A stretch of DNA of 64,000 nucleotides from Ascaphus truei (taxonomy: Eukaryota; Chordata; Amphibia; Anura; Ascaphidae). The translations under genes were made by a program, and so were the position numbers. Positions 32,829 to 44,815 of this stretch are shown piece by piece. Each line of letters opens with the position of its first letter. The stretch's first letter is position 1. The notes under the pieces were generated by a model that had not been told where the DNA came from, did no database searches, and saw only the letters and a list, made by a program, of their open reading frames with translations. The DNA is taken from the NCBI GenBank assembly GCA_036426205.1, contig CM071570.1, positions 52,560,984 through 52,624,983 of the forward strand, read 5' to 3'.

Positions 32829-33417
32829 AATTACCAACTCATGTGGCCACAAGTTTATACAATTCATTATAACTATAATGGAATGTGCTAACATGGGTAC
32901 AAGTATCAGTTTCGAAACTAACGAGCAACCACTATGATCCATATATTAACTAGTCTGAATTTTGCCTGACATCTACTGATACATTAAAGTACTAACCCTA
33001 AATAGGGTGCAGTCACGTCTGTACCATTGATCTAGTCTAGCAATTTAGTCAACGTACACTCACGGAGTGGAATACGGCACCACCCCACCAGCATATCACA
33101 TCCAGCTGGCACCATCAATCTGGCATTCAGTTTGGTCTTATGTGAGTTAGAAGTCTGTCCTTATTTGCACACTTTATTTTAACAAGATTTCATTAAAGAT
33201 TAATTTTAACTCTACCAATTTACACACTACAGGTTTTTCGAGTGCTAATCTAGCCAAGTCCTTTCTCTTCTGTGTAACCTAGTGGAAAATACACCATTGT
33301 GTTGTGTTTGTAAATCGACTCAAGACAGATTGAATATGTGTGCAACCAGGGCCAACAGAACACTTGGGGCCCAGGACAAATAAAAGCAACAGCCCCCCCC
33401 CTCCCCCCGCCCTAAGT

Positions 33418-33780
33418 CGCTCCTGTTAACCCCTCCCCCTGGCACACTGAGAGAGAAAGGGGGAAAGAGAGAGAGGGGAGAAAAGGGTGGATAGAGACGG
33501 AGGCAAGGGGAAGAGAGGGGGGAGAGAGAGGAAGGGTAGGGAGAGGGGGAGAGGGGGGAAAGTGAGGGAGAGGGAAAGAGGGAAGGCAAGAGTGGGGAAA
33601 GAGAGAGTGAGTGGAGGGAGAGAGAGAGAGAGTGAGAGGAGGGAGAGAGAAGGATGAAAGAGGAGCGGAGAGAGAGAAGGGGGAGACAGAGAGAGGTGGG
33701 AAGATGAGAGAGAGTGGGGGGATACAGAGAGAGGTGGGAAGACAAGAGAGAGAGTGGGGGGAGAGTGAGAGAGGAGCCAC
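33418..33780. repeat. Purine-rich GAGAGGG tract
   Basis: About 360 bp almost wholly of G and A on the plus strand. The Ser/Pro/Leu-rich minus-strand frames (33320-33868) are artefacts of this tract. Confidence 0.95.
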
Positions 33781-34228
33781 TGCCTACTGCTGCCCTGGAG
33801 GATTGAGGGGGCCTGTCAGAGGGCTGTGGAGGGGGCCTGTATGTAGAGCTGCCTGCTAGAAATGACAACGGAGGTGCCTGTTAGGGGAGCTTCCCTTCCA
33901 CCAGCCTACAGTATGCTGCCTCAGAGGCACACCTCCAAAGACAACCTCCAGCAGGCCTCCACTGCAACACATTCCAGGGAGCCTCCTCTGTGAATCTGGA
34001 GTCTGGACACATGTTATGGTTGCCGGCAGGGGACACAGCCCCTTTACTTATCAGGCAAGGGACAGGAGTCCTGACTCTCCCCCCTGTGTGCAATAATTGT
34101 TTTGTCCAGTATTTGCAATGTAAGGTTGCATGTATCTAAAATGGGATTGCACACAGAAAAATATGATGATTAGCCCAGTAGAAGAATATGTAATAATGTT
34201 AGTCACAATTGTTAGGGCTCTTTTGTAA

Positions 34229-35480
34229 TGTAGCCCTCTTTCTCTATGACTAGACGGGTCTACTGATGCTGTATATACCTGCGGCTCACAGAGATCTGAG
34301 CCTCCACTAACTGGGAGCCTGGGGCAACAATAAGTAAATTGGCACCGCCTCCACTTGGCCAGGATCCCGGATATGTAAGATTTCCCTGGACAAGAATAAC
34401 TATAACAATCCACAGATATAGGTAACCTTTTACTATAGATATATATATTATGCATAACAACACATATACAGATCTAACGTTGAAGAGCATACAGACATAT
34501 ATGGCGGATATAACGATAATTAGCATATACACATATATGGCAATATAACAGTATATCAGCAAGTCAGGCAGCACATACAGTACAAGTGTTCCTTTCCCAC
34601 CACCGTGTATACCCCCACACCGTGTCCACTGTAAAGAATCAGTTCCTTGGTCACTTAACCCCTAGTGTCCCCAAGAAAACCACCCCCAAGGCGGGATCAG
34701 CGCTTGTAGGTACCGGTGTTGGTGCACTTTATAAGAATACCTGCCGGGCGCTCCAGCACCCGGTAGCTGACACTTCGAAAAGGATCCGCAGATCCAGCGT
34801 CGTCTCTCACGAGTAGTTCCTCACTGTCAGGGAAGTCTCTCACGAGTCTTGACTCCGCAATGCAGTCTGATCCCAAACTACAGTTCACCTTGTAGCTCAG
34901 GAAGATGCTGTGTCCCTGACTGCTACTATCAGTAAATGTAAAGTCCCTATCTAGGGCTGTTCCCTGCAGTACCACAAGCTGGTGATGACTCTGGGCCTGC
35001 ACTGGGGCATAGGGGAATATTCTGGCCTACGCAGTGGGTCACAGACCCCCTGCACTATGCACCTCCTCTCCCCTTGCACTCCTAGCACCAACTGTCACCA
35101 ACTGCCTATTTTCTCCAGCGCTCGAAATCTCTCAGAATCAGAGAGCAGAGAGTTCTGACAACCCCATTGGCTGCTGTGACCACCTGGTATCCCAACTCCC
35201 TGAGGCTCATGGGACTTGTAGTCCCACACAAAGCCTTCCCTGGTAATGGCCGCCGCTAGGGATATTCCTATCTAAAATGGCCGCCTCTCCTGTATCACTG
35301 CGCATGCGCAACTCTCTGTAGGGGCCGCCGCAACTATCGCGCTACTGCGCATGTGCAAATTGCCCATAACATGGCGGCACCCTGAGTCAATACCTCCGGG
35401 AGTCCCCGGCGATGCAGCCGCCCCGGCAGCTCCCACTAGCACCAGAGTAAGAAGGGGTGGTACCGGAGGACCTGGCTACA
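34229..35480 (-). mobile_element. LTR-like element related to the 17.7-kb LTR
   Basis: Runs from TGTAGCCCTCTTTC to ACCTGGCTACA. It shares TGAGCCTCCAC, GGGAGCCTGGGG and CCAGGATCCC with 17765-17830, and AATGGCCGC-rich text near the other end. The 4-bp flanks (GTAA and TCAA) do not match, so one end may be wrong or mutated. Confidence 0.55.
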
Positions 35481-36644
35481 TCAATATACCAAAATGTGGC
35501 CCATTAATGAAAACGGTTTAAAGTCTTATCATTTTGAGCAACCTGGTTACAGAGGTTGCAGATGATACCGTTGTATCAATGAGTAATGAAAGACTGGGTG
35601 ACAGGAAGTGGCAGGTGCTGGTGGAGTGGATAACTGCACACTATACAGGGATAGCTGGGCTGTTCCAAAACTAGTCAGGATGAGTTGGCATGGCTAAGAC
35701 CAGAGGAATGAGAAGCAGTTATTTTTCATACTGTGGCAGTCTATATGAGCTGCCTCCACCAAAAAGTGACTGATGGTGAGGAAGAATCCTAGTGTATGCA
35801 TCATAACATGTAATTCCTAAACAGCTTAATCACAGAAAGACCATCCAGATGTCACAAACATTGACATTGAGCATAAAATGTATTCTATCAATTAGGGATT
35901 GGTGGCCACTTACATAGTAAGACTAATAGCTATTACCATGTATCAGTTGCAAGGGAAAATGTGGTTTGCATCCAAAATGGTTGCAAAGCTGCTTCTTAAC
36001 ATAACTCCATCCATTTGTGAGATTCCTGTTTTCAAAGGTCTCTGATACATGGGATTCTGCTCAGCTCCTTGGACTTTTAAAATGCATGTAATACAGAATG
36101 TGAAAGGGATGGGCAAAAATGTAAGGCTTTAAAGCCAATGTAACATTTGCTGTTAGTGCAAGGCAAAGTTAAAGCCTATCATGTGGAATTGAGCTGTGTG
36201 CGGTGTGATTCTAAATCATTCCCATAGATAAGATTATAAATGTATAATCTACGTATGTTTTTCTAAAAAAATGGATTGTCGGATTGTTTCAAAAGTAAGG
36301 CACAATTCCATGAAAAAAATACAACTTAATATACTCTATAAATTGTGACATGATGTGCTCTTTCTGTTTGAGAACAGATCTACTCCAGTTTCCTGTTTCA
36401 ACATAATGCAGGAGTTTAACTGAACAACCTACATGGGTTCTTTCATTTTAAGGAGAACAAACAAATAAATAAGTACTGGTGCAGCTCCACCTGGACAACA
36501 CATTATTTATTTTCTGCCTACATACTGTATCACTATTTTGAGAATGTTCAGCCATGAAAAATGAGGGATGTAGAAGTAGTAACCCTGCTTTGTTTGTGAA
36601 AATGTCTAGTTCTGGGCAAATCACTTTATTTCCCACTGCCTTAG
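35481..36644. other. Intron 4, nothing recognised
   Basis: AT-rich intronic sequence, no supportable feature. Confidence 0.5.
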
Positions 36645-37195
36645 GCTAAGGCCCCGCTGCCTCAGGCCACGCGCCTGCACTGCAGACAGGCGGCGCGTGG
36701 AGAGGCACTTGAAGCTATTTGCGGTTCGTAGGGAGCATTTTTGCGAGCGGGGGAGCGTGGCCAAACGGGTTGGGGGGGGGGGGGCGGCCATGATAGGGGG
36801 CAGGCACAACAATAGAGCTCACAGCACTGCAGCAGCCCAAGGGGTGTGTGCATGTGTGTGCGTGTGCGTGTGTGTGTGCGTGTGCGTGTGCGTGTGTGTT
36901 GTAACTGCTGTTTGCAAGTTTGAAGTTTTCCCTCTTCCTGGTTTTAAAATGATATCCTCCAATTGGCTGTCACTAGCTGGCTTGCTAAAGGTTGATGGGA
37001 GCCAGTCTGTGATTGGCTCCCTCGCGCACCATGTGACGCGTCGCCGCACGGGAACACGATCCTCGTGTATCCCCTGTTGGCTGACACGTCACAGCAAGTG
37101 ATGAGAGACTGGGACCGGCTCGGGAGGCTACAAGGAAATGGTGAGTAGCGCTCACGCGGCCGCACGCGCCGCCGGACGCAGCGGGACCCAGCCAG
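36645..37195. mobile_element. CpG-rich MITE-like block
   Basis: Left text GGCCCCGCTGCCTCAGGCC and right text GACGCAGCGGGACCCAGCC form rough inverted ends. Inside are a G-run (36771-36784), a GT microsatellite (36846-36900) and paired GATTGGCT/CCAATTGGCT boxes. It could also be a decayed promoter, but no exon follows. Confidence 0.35.
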
Positions 37196-37463
37196 CAACA
37201 AAAATAGGATTAGGAGATCTAAGAGACTGGTGTGTGTGTGTAAATTTAATATACTACTGTACAAAGCGTGGAACAAAAGTACTGTACATATTTCAATGGC
37301 TGAGTGCACTGCTCCTGAGTATAGATAGAAAAAAAAACAAAAATACTCTAATACAGTAATACACTCAAAGTAAATAAATAAATAAGGTTCTATACAAACG
37401 GTGAATGGACTGCAGCTCAACCTTCACTGGATCCTCCTAGTAGATCCTTGAGATTTGCTGGTA

Positions 37464-38315
37464 GTTGAGAAAAGTCAGGGAGCGCGATTCACCAGTGGAA
37501 ACATGGAAAATAAAACATAACAAACAGAAAATAGTGCAACTCTGTGTAGAGAAGCGGATCTGCAGGACCCGTGGCTCACTCAGATATAGATGTGTAACAC
37601 AAAGCAATCACAAAATCAAAGGTTACTCCAAGGCAAATATGCCCATATAAAACGACAGGAACAGTTCAAAGATTCAAACAGATAGTGTATTGGGTATACA
37701 AAAACCGCAGCAGTGGTAAGCAATAAAAACGTACAAGAAAGCCTTGTAAAAAAGGCATATGCAGGGCAGGCAGTGTTCTGGTGGAGGGGATGCACCAAAA
37801 TGTGACGTCGCAGTACCGTGGTGAACGCTGCGCTCGGCGAATCCTCCGGTCAGCGCGTCACAGTACTTCCGGGTTCAGTCCCTCCAGACAAGAGTTACAC
37901 GTGACCGCTCTTGTCCTCAGATGCTGCAACAACCAATACAGCAGGGTGGTCTTCTCTCAGAGGTACTGCGACGTCACATTTTGGTGCATCCCCTCCACCA
38001 GAACACTGCCTGCCCGGCATATGCCTTTTTTACAAGGCTTTCTTGTAAGTTTTTATTGCTTACCACTGCTGCGGTTTTTGTATACCCAATACACTATCTG
38101 TTTGAATCTTTGAACTGTTCCTGTCATTTTATATGGTCATATTTGCCTTGGAGTAACCTTTGATTTTGTGATTGCTTTGTGTTACACATCTATATCTGAG
38201 TGAGCCATGGGTCCTGCAGATCCGCTTCTCTACACAGAGTTGCACTATTTTCTGTTTGTTATGTTTTATTTTTCATGTTTCCACTGGTGAATCGCGCTCC
38301 CTGACTTTTCTCAAC
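37464..38315. mobile_element. Fold-back element with 355-bp arms
   Basis: Arms 37464-37818 and 37961-38315 are near-perfect reverse complements, from GTTGAGAAAAGTCAGGG at the left to CCCTGACTTTTCTCAAC at the right. The 142-bp spacer is unique. It has no transposase. The open frames inside mirror one another and are not genes. Confidence 0.93.
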
Positions 38316-39037
38316 CTCCTGAGTGCTACTGTATATCAGAGAGAGGCTGATAATAATCATAATAATAATCATTATTATTATAATAATTAATTATAATAGT
38401 AATCCATTGTAAGAAGACATTGGGAGCTTTCTAAAACCTTTGCAAAATAATGCTATGGCCATATTCAGTTTCCACACAGAATTGCAGAAACCCAAATGAG
38501 ACCTCTACTCATACATACTGTGTAGCGATTCTTTCCCGGACCGTTTATAGCCTTGGCCTGGTGAGCTCTCGTATAGTCTGACAAGTAATATTGGTTCCTG
38601 ACTAAAGAGAACATTTACCGCTCTTCTGCAGCGGAGAGAGAAGAAAAGGCTGCAACGGGCTCATAAAACAAAATATTGTTGTGCAAAGGGACATGCATTT
38701 TCTTCCTCTAATCAATTACATGACATTTCTTCCCTGGTTTGGACCCCTTTTTTCATCTCCTTCTGAGTATGTAGTTATAACCCCTGTACCAGTCTGACAG
38801 CGTGGCACACAATGTAATTTGTCCTGTGCACATTTGTCCTGTGCAATGTGTGATTATTCATTTACAGCCTTGTGCTAATTCTGCCCGTATGCTACTTCTA
38901 ATTGGACATAGTAATTCCCACGTGTTTAATCTACCACAACCAATTTAGAAAGTGCAATATATCATATCATTTCAGTTGTACTTTAAAGCGGCAATCCAAA
39001 CCGCCATTTTTCCCCTCCATTTTCTCTTACATTGGAT
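38316..39037. other. Intron 4, nothing recognised
   Basis: Contains an AT-rich ATAATAATCATTATTATTATA patch region at 38350-38402 and otherwise plain intronic sequence. Confidence 0.5.
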
Positions 39038-39326
39038 TGAAGCAGGGGGTCTCCTAAGGTGATCCCCATTAATTTGAGCTCCACAGAGCCCCTGCTTCCT
39101 GAGATACTTACCTCCGTAGAAGGTGCCGGTAGCCGCTCCGGCACGCTAGCTGGGTTTATGTAATGGCGGCTTTTCAAAGCTCCAGCGCCCTGCGGGTCAA
39201 TAAGAAGCTGTTACGTCATTAGGTTCAACTTCCTATTGGCCCGCGTGACGCGGGAGATTTAAACTTTGCAGAGATACTGGCACCTGACAGGAATGAGCTG
39301 CAACTCCGGACACCCCCTGCTTCAAA
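39038..39326. mobile_element. GAAGCAGGGGGTCTCC MITE copy
   Basis: Ends TTGAAGCAGGGGGTCTCC and GGACACCCCCTGCTTCAA are inverted repeats. Internal CTTCCTATTGGCCCGCGTGA is shared with 14478-14807. Confidence 0.85.
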
Positions 39327-40772
39327 CCTACAGTATGTAAAAAAAAAAAAAAAACAGTTTGTTTGGCTTGCTCCTTTAATCACTAATGTGACACTGTATA
39401 ATGTGAAGATTAATTAAACTGTTCTATTTGTCACCTGTTAGCACTGTGTGCCATTTCTTTGTCCCTTTTTGTTTTGTTAAAGGGCACTGCTACATTCCTA
39501 TTGTGGATTCATTCTTCTGCAGACCATTTAATGCCTAATGAACCCATTAACCTCAATCAAAAGAAAACATGCTCAAGTAACATATAACATATCCTCTATA
39601 TATGTAATATCTTTCCATATTTAAAGCTGAAGCTACTCCCTTCTTATATCGACTTGTAACATCAATATTAAAGTAGCTGTCATGCTGATTATCCCCCAAA
39701 TAGTTTTTTTCCTTTTAGAAACTGACTGTGTTCTATTTAACACATTCTCCCGGATGCAAAACTGCGGAACAGAACACAGCCCCCGATATCAAAGAAAATA
39801 CACTTATTTTGCACATATTTTCAGCTACGAAACTTTAGTAAATAACCCCCAATTCTCTAATTCTCCAATTTTTCAGGCGTGAGATTTTGAGCCTCCTCTA
39901 TCAAGGCAAAAGTGGGGCAATCCGAGGCAAAATATTGCACCATACAAAACATTGAAATCAATAGGATTTTTCCTCGACATACCTGGAGCAATGTTTTGCC
40001 CTAGAATGTACCACTTTTGCCTTGCTACAGAGGGGCATAAGCTTTGAGAAACCTGCCGCAAGGATGGATTTAAATCAGCAGCACAAGCGCGGTAGACACC
40101 ACAGAAACCAGGGAAAAAGAAAAAATAGCACCTTCAAATGTAGAATTTATGAAATATTAATAAAGGGTTATGTTTTGGCATTCAGTCTTTCCACTCTGCG
40201 TCTTGTGCACAACAGATGGATATTCTTTGCAATTTTACACAAATCTTTGTTTCTCTATTGATCTGTCAGAATGGCTCTAATATGTTTTCCCCCAGCTCCA
40301 TCTTGGAAAGGTAAAAGCACAAGGATATTTCAATTTATTCTGAGCGTTCATGAAGAAGAGAAAAAAAATGCACTGTGCAAATTCAAGATGGATGTTATGG
40401 CAAAGCAATATGCTAAACTTCTAGAGCTTCTAGAGCTTAAAGCAGTAGTACAAGTAGCCTTTTTTTCGTTTATTTTTAATTTATTTTTACCTTTAATATG
40501 TGCATCAATACAATCCACACAATGATTAGTAATTAGCTAAGTTGCCGATCGATCCGTTCTCCTGTAATCGATCGGCAAAGATTCGGCTCGGGGGTTAACG
40601 AAATGGCTGTCAGTGCAGTAGAAGAGAACCAAAGATGCAAAGTTCTGTGGGGAAGATTATGTGACCAGGCAGTCACTAGATACAATTGGTAGACTGCCAG
40701 AGAGAGGGCGGGGCTCAAAAAGGGGTGTGCCAGAGCCTGTTTCAGAGGAGAAAGGGCTTGCTTTCAGGGTTA
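39327..40772. other. Intron 4, nothing recognised
   Basis: AT-rich. It includes a weak hairpin at about 40545-40578 (CGATCGATCCG/CGATCGGC). No gene. Confidence 0.5.
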
Positions 40773-40905
40773 GGCTATGCTTATAGTGCCGGCGCCGGCG
40801 ATGCAACATCGCCCGCAAACAAATGCATTGCTGCCGCCGCCATGTGCGCTTATAGTTAGCGCGACGGCGACAATGCGACGTCGCCGTCGCGAAAACTGGT
40901 AGCCA
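40773..40905. repeat. GC-rich hairpin element
   Basis: Holds GGCGATG/CATCGCC around 40797-40814 and GCGACGGCGAC/GTCGCCGTCGC around 40860-40890. It begins CTATGCTTATAGTGCCGG, like the MITE at 25904. Confidence 0.6.
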
Positions 40906-42560
40906 GCCAAATTAGATTTTTCAAGCACTATCTTATAAGGGTTCCAGGTAAAAATTTATTTCAGGCAAAAGGTGACACTGTGTGCTCATTTGCACGTCAT
41001 TTCCCAGAATCCCTTGCTGCAGTGGAAGCACTGTATGCTAGGTGATAATGGTGAAAGGCAGGGTTGCAGATCTGTCTAAGACATGTGAATGTGCTCACAA
41101 GTAATATTTTTATTTGCTATATATATTTATATATATATAAATAGATGTAGATAGATATATAGATATGCTAATTTCAGTCATTTAAATATACTTTGCATAT
41201 GCATATTAACATATATCAAAGGCATCTCAAATGTGCTCCTTTTTGTATACAAGTGTCTCTCCACATGCTGTATAAAGCACTTTCACATATTTCACATTCT
41301 CTTGTTGTTTGGACCCAGCTTGCTGCCTTCTCTTGAAATAGTGAAGATGATTGTCTATAGGACTATAAGTGATATTATACAGTTAGTGTAGGTACCGGCT
41401 TAAATAGAGTTTACATTGACGGGGTTAGCTCAAATCATTTTTTGATCAAAAGATGTAACCAAATTACTCCTTTGTTAAAAGACTTAGGATAACAATGTAA
41501 CAGTTCACTAATACATTGTAAGCCAATCCGGGAGGAGTGCAAGGCTTCTGTATTTGTTTGCCACCTTTTAATATGACTTAACTAACGCATTGATAAGTCC
41601 CTGCGTTACCTATAATGGAGCTCAGTGTATGTGCGTTGTCAGAGGGAACACCTCTTTTACATATCGTTAGCACTAAAGTCTGTTATAGTTAATGCAAGGC
41701 CCGCTATGGCAGAGGACAGCACTTAACAGTGCATTAACTTTGAAGATACCCAGCACCACTATACAAGGTGTTAGGTCAAAAACAGAGCTCTGTCAATCTG
41801 GGCCTTAGTTGGTTGTGAAGTTTAGATTTTGAACCTACAAATGTGCCCGTTGCTAGTAAAAGGAATATTCGAGCAACACTTCAACTTTGTTACCCTGTGC
41901 TTGGATGTGATGAAAGTTTAACCACGACATCAATACTGCCTGTCCTGTTTTTATTGGGTGGTATATGAGATAAGTGTATAGTCAGGCACAATGAGTGTGG
42001 AAATAATTGAGGAACCTTATCCAATATTTTAGTATTCCATTGCTGTAGAAAAAAACAGCTAGTTATATTGCCTACTACTCACAGTACTATTATTTTCATA
42101 TTTAATTTTTTTTTTTTTTTACATACAGTACTTGAAGGTTTAAAATTTAACTACTGTAAATATAATTATACTTTTTTACAAACATGGCTGTTGACAACAA
42201 ATAATGTATATATTTTCCATTGTTTATTTATGTGGATGTAGTAAAAAGTCTGTGTCAATAAAATGTGTTTTTAGTCTTTATAGACTGAAAACAAGGCTTT
42301 TCTATACCATCACATTGTGTTAAAGGTACAATAACGTTGATCCTATTTTCACTTAGTTTACAATATTTTACATTCTTTATTGAATGATACTATTGTCATT
42401 AAAAGGCATCACAGATCAGCATCATCACAACACCAATGCATCAGTCTCAGTAATGCATTGAAATATCGTTGCAGTTCACTTGACAGTCCTTTTCCATGTT
42501 CTGTTGAAGACAAATAAAATTCATTCCACCCTGTCATCCCCTTCCCTTTGTCCTGACCAG
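40906..42560. other. SNAP25: Intron 4, 3' part
   Basis: AT-rich intron with a TATATA/GATAGATA patch at 41118-41165 and a T-run at 42107-42120. The last 90 bases before exon 5a are pyrimidine-rich and lead to the CCAG acceptor. Confidence 0.55.
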
Positions 42561-42678
42561 AACAACTTGATCGTGTTGAAGAAGGCATGAACCATATCAA
42601 CCAAGACATGAAGGAGGCTGAGAAAAATTTAAAAGATTTAGGGAAATGCTGTGGCCTTTTCATATGTCCTTGTAACAA
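42561..42678 (+). CDS. SNAP25: SNAP25 alternative exon 5a
   Basis: This 118-nt exon sits between a CCAG acceptor and a GTAGGT donor. With one base from exon 4 and one from exon 6 it encodes 40 residues starting [20 protein letters not shown] and ending in [14 protein letters not shown]. The cysteine pattern CC....C.C and the D/V/NH/Q substitutions are those of the SNAP-25a isoform, the form that predominates in early development and neuroendocrine cells. The segment finishes the first SNARE helix and carries the four cysteines that are palmitoylated to anchor the protein to the plasma membrane. It is mutually exclusive with the copy 135 nt downstream: both have the same length and phase, and inclusion of both would shift the frame. 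Confidence 0.96.
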
Positions 42679-42932
<254 letters not shown>

Positions 42933-43566
42933 TAGGTGCTGCCTGCCTGCCTAAGTCTTTGAGCACCCAAGGCTGATATTCAAGCCTTACAAAGATCATC
43001 CCTGCTAGACACATGGGCAGGATGAGCATGTGGCATGCAGAGAGATTAATACTGGTTATAGTGCATTCATCTCATAGAATAGACACCTCAGTGGGATTGT
43101 GGGAAATAGATGAATTAAAATCAGGCATGCTGCAGTGTAACCTGCATCATCCTTCCTAGTAACACAAACTTCAACATTTCGTATAACGTGTACGATCAAA
43201 TTCAACTTTTCTTTTAGCCATGGTGCACGCAATTATTGAATACACAATTACTTAATCCAAAAAAACCTTCACCTGTCATATATATATATATATATATAAA
43301 ATAGGAGGGCATGGGCACTTCACCCAAAACAGAATCAATAATGCAGTGCTTTGTAAACTAGTATATAAGAACTGAATACTCTGTAACAACAAAAAGGTGA
43401 AGAGGGACAGGCACCAGTACGAAAAAGGTTTATTGTAATCCGAAAGTCTCTGCTGGTGGTCAAAACGTTGAACCTTCCTCACATTGGTGAGTCTCTCTAT
43501 ACTTTTTTGGTATGTATATACTATATATATATATAGTAATCTATATATATATGTATATATATATAG

Positions 43567-43696
43567 GCAATACGATACCGCGTTGAAACGAAATCAGTGG
43601 CAGCACTCGTTTAGGTGTACTTGGTAACTCACAATATATTTTTATTATCCATTGTAGTTCTGCCTCTGATTTCGTTTCAACGCGGTATCGTATTGC
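43567..43696. repeat. Hairpin with 36-bp arms
   Basis: GCAATACGATACCGCGTTGA (43567) and its complement TCAACGCGGTATCGTATTGC (ending 43696) flank a 57-bp loop. TA microsatellites lie just upstream (43517-43564). Confidence 0.93.
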
Positions 43697-43699
43697 TAT

Positions 43700-44570
43700 A
43701 AACAGTAAAGACTTTGTGATATTATTTTGCCTCCTCCATGCAAGAAGGATGGAGTCGTTGAGAGAATTGTGATACGGTTTACCGCCAGCGTGTTCTTTAG
43801 CGTGGCAGAAGGGGGACGAGTGCTTTGCCGGTAGACTAGGAATAGGCGGGTAAAGGGATGAGGGATTCTGTAGTGTGGACGTTACGATGAAGGGAGGCTT
43901 GGGGGATACCCGTGGGTAGGATGGGCTGAGCACTGAGGTGTAGTGTTTCGTAGAGGTAAGAGGGGTGTCAAGGAGTGGGGTATGACAGAGGGGGGTGGGC
44001 GTGTGCGAACGTCAGGCGTTCGAGGGACAGTAGAACCATGGGGCGGAGGAACGGAAAGGTACGCTATGGGGAGGCGGAAGACATCAGAAAGCGCTGCGGA
44101 TGGGGCGTCGGTAACCAGCTATGGACGAAACGGCGAGGTGGTTTTCGCTACTGGCGTTGTTAAGAAAATTTAATGGAAAGGGAGGGCGCATAACGGTGGG
44201 GATCGAATGAAAAGTGGACTGAAGGGAGTTTGGCGGGAGAGAGGGGGATGGTCAAGTGAAAGAAGATGAGGGGGGGATCCTATAACTTCTCGCTTTGAAA
44301 GGCAAGAATGTATTTATTTTTGAGGCTAGGTCGGAGCGGTTTTTGAGGTGCTTGGCGGTGATTCAACGTCGAGGTAGATGAAAATACCAAATGGATGGTG
44401 CGCGGCGATGGAGCGGGGGAAGAAGTGATACGTGCAGTTTTGCGCCTATGCCGTTTCGTATATGTGGTATCCTAGTGAGGAGGTAAAGACCTTGGGAATT
44501 TTGATATTCTACAGGAGTTGCACCCACATATTTGACTATTTTTCGACGGCGTGCCTGCTGTTCCTTGCTT
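43700..44570. other. G-rich, CpG-rich block of unknown origin
   Basis: The plus strand is strongly G-over-C (for example 26 G against 10 C in 43981-44040) and CG dinucleotides are frequent, unlike the AT-rich, CpG-poor intron on both sides. It lies between a hairpin and an AT/CA microsatellite. Small open frames (such as 43943-44173) show no domain. Confidence 0.5.
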
Positions 44571-44571
44571 T

Positions 44572-44700
44572 ATTATATATATATATATATCTATTATATA
44601 TATTATATATATTATATATTATGAATATATAAAAATATATTATATGATACACACACACATATATATAAATATAATATACACACATATATATATATAATAT

Positions 44701-44747
<47 letters not shown>

Positions 44748-44761
44748 TATATATATATAAT

Positions 44762-44800
<39 letters not shown>

Positions 44801-44815
44801 CACATTATATTCATT
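44572..44815. repeat. Compound (TA)n/(CA)n microsatellite
   Basis: Alternating TATATA and CACACA runs over about 240 bp. Confidence 0.97.

Noticed and set aside
33320..33868. 182-codon Ser/Pro/Leu frame on the minus strand
   Set aside because: Produced by the GA-rich tract.
36697..37101. 134-codon frame with a Cys/Val run
   Set aside because: It reads through a GT microsatellite and CpG-rich repeat.
37781..38113. 110-codon frame in the fold-back centre and arm
   Set aside because: The other arm gives the same peptides in mirror frames; no coding signature.
40271..40525. 84-codon frame as a possible extra exon
   Set aside because: No flanking splice consensus that fits SNAP25 phases and no recognisable domain.
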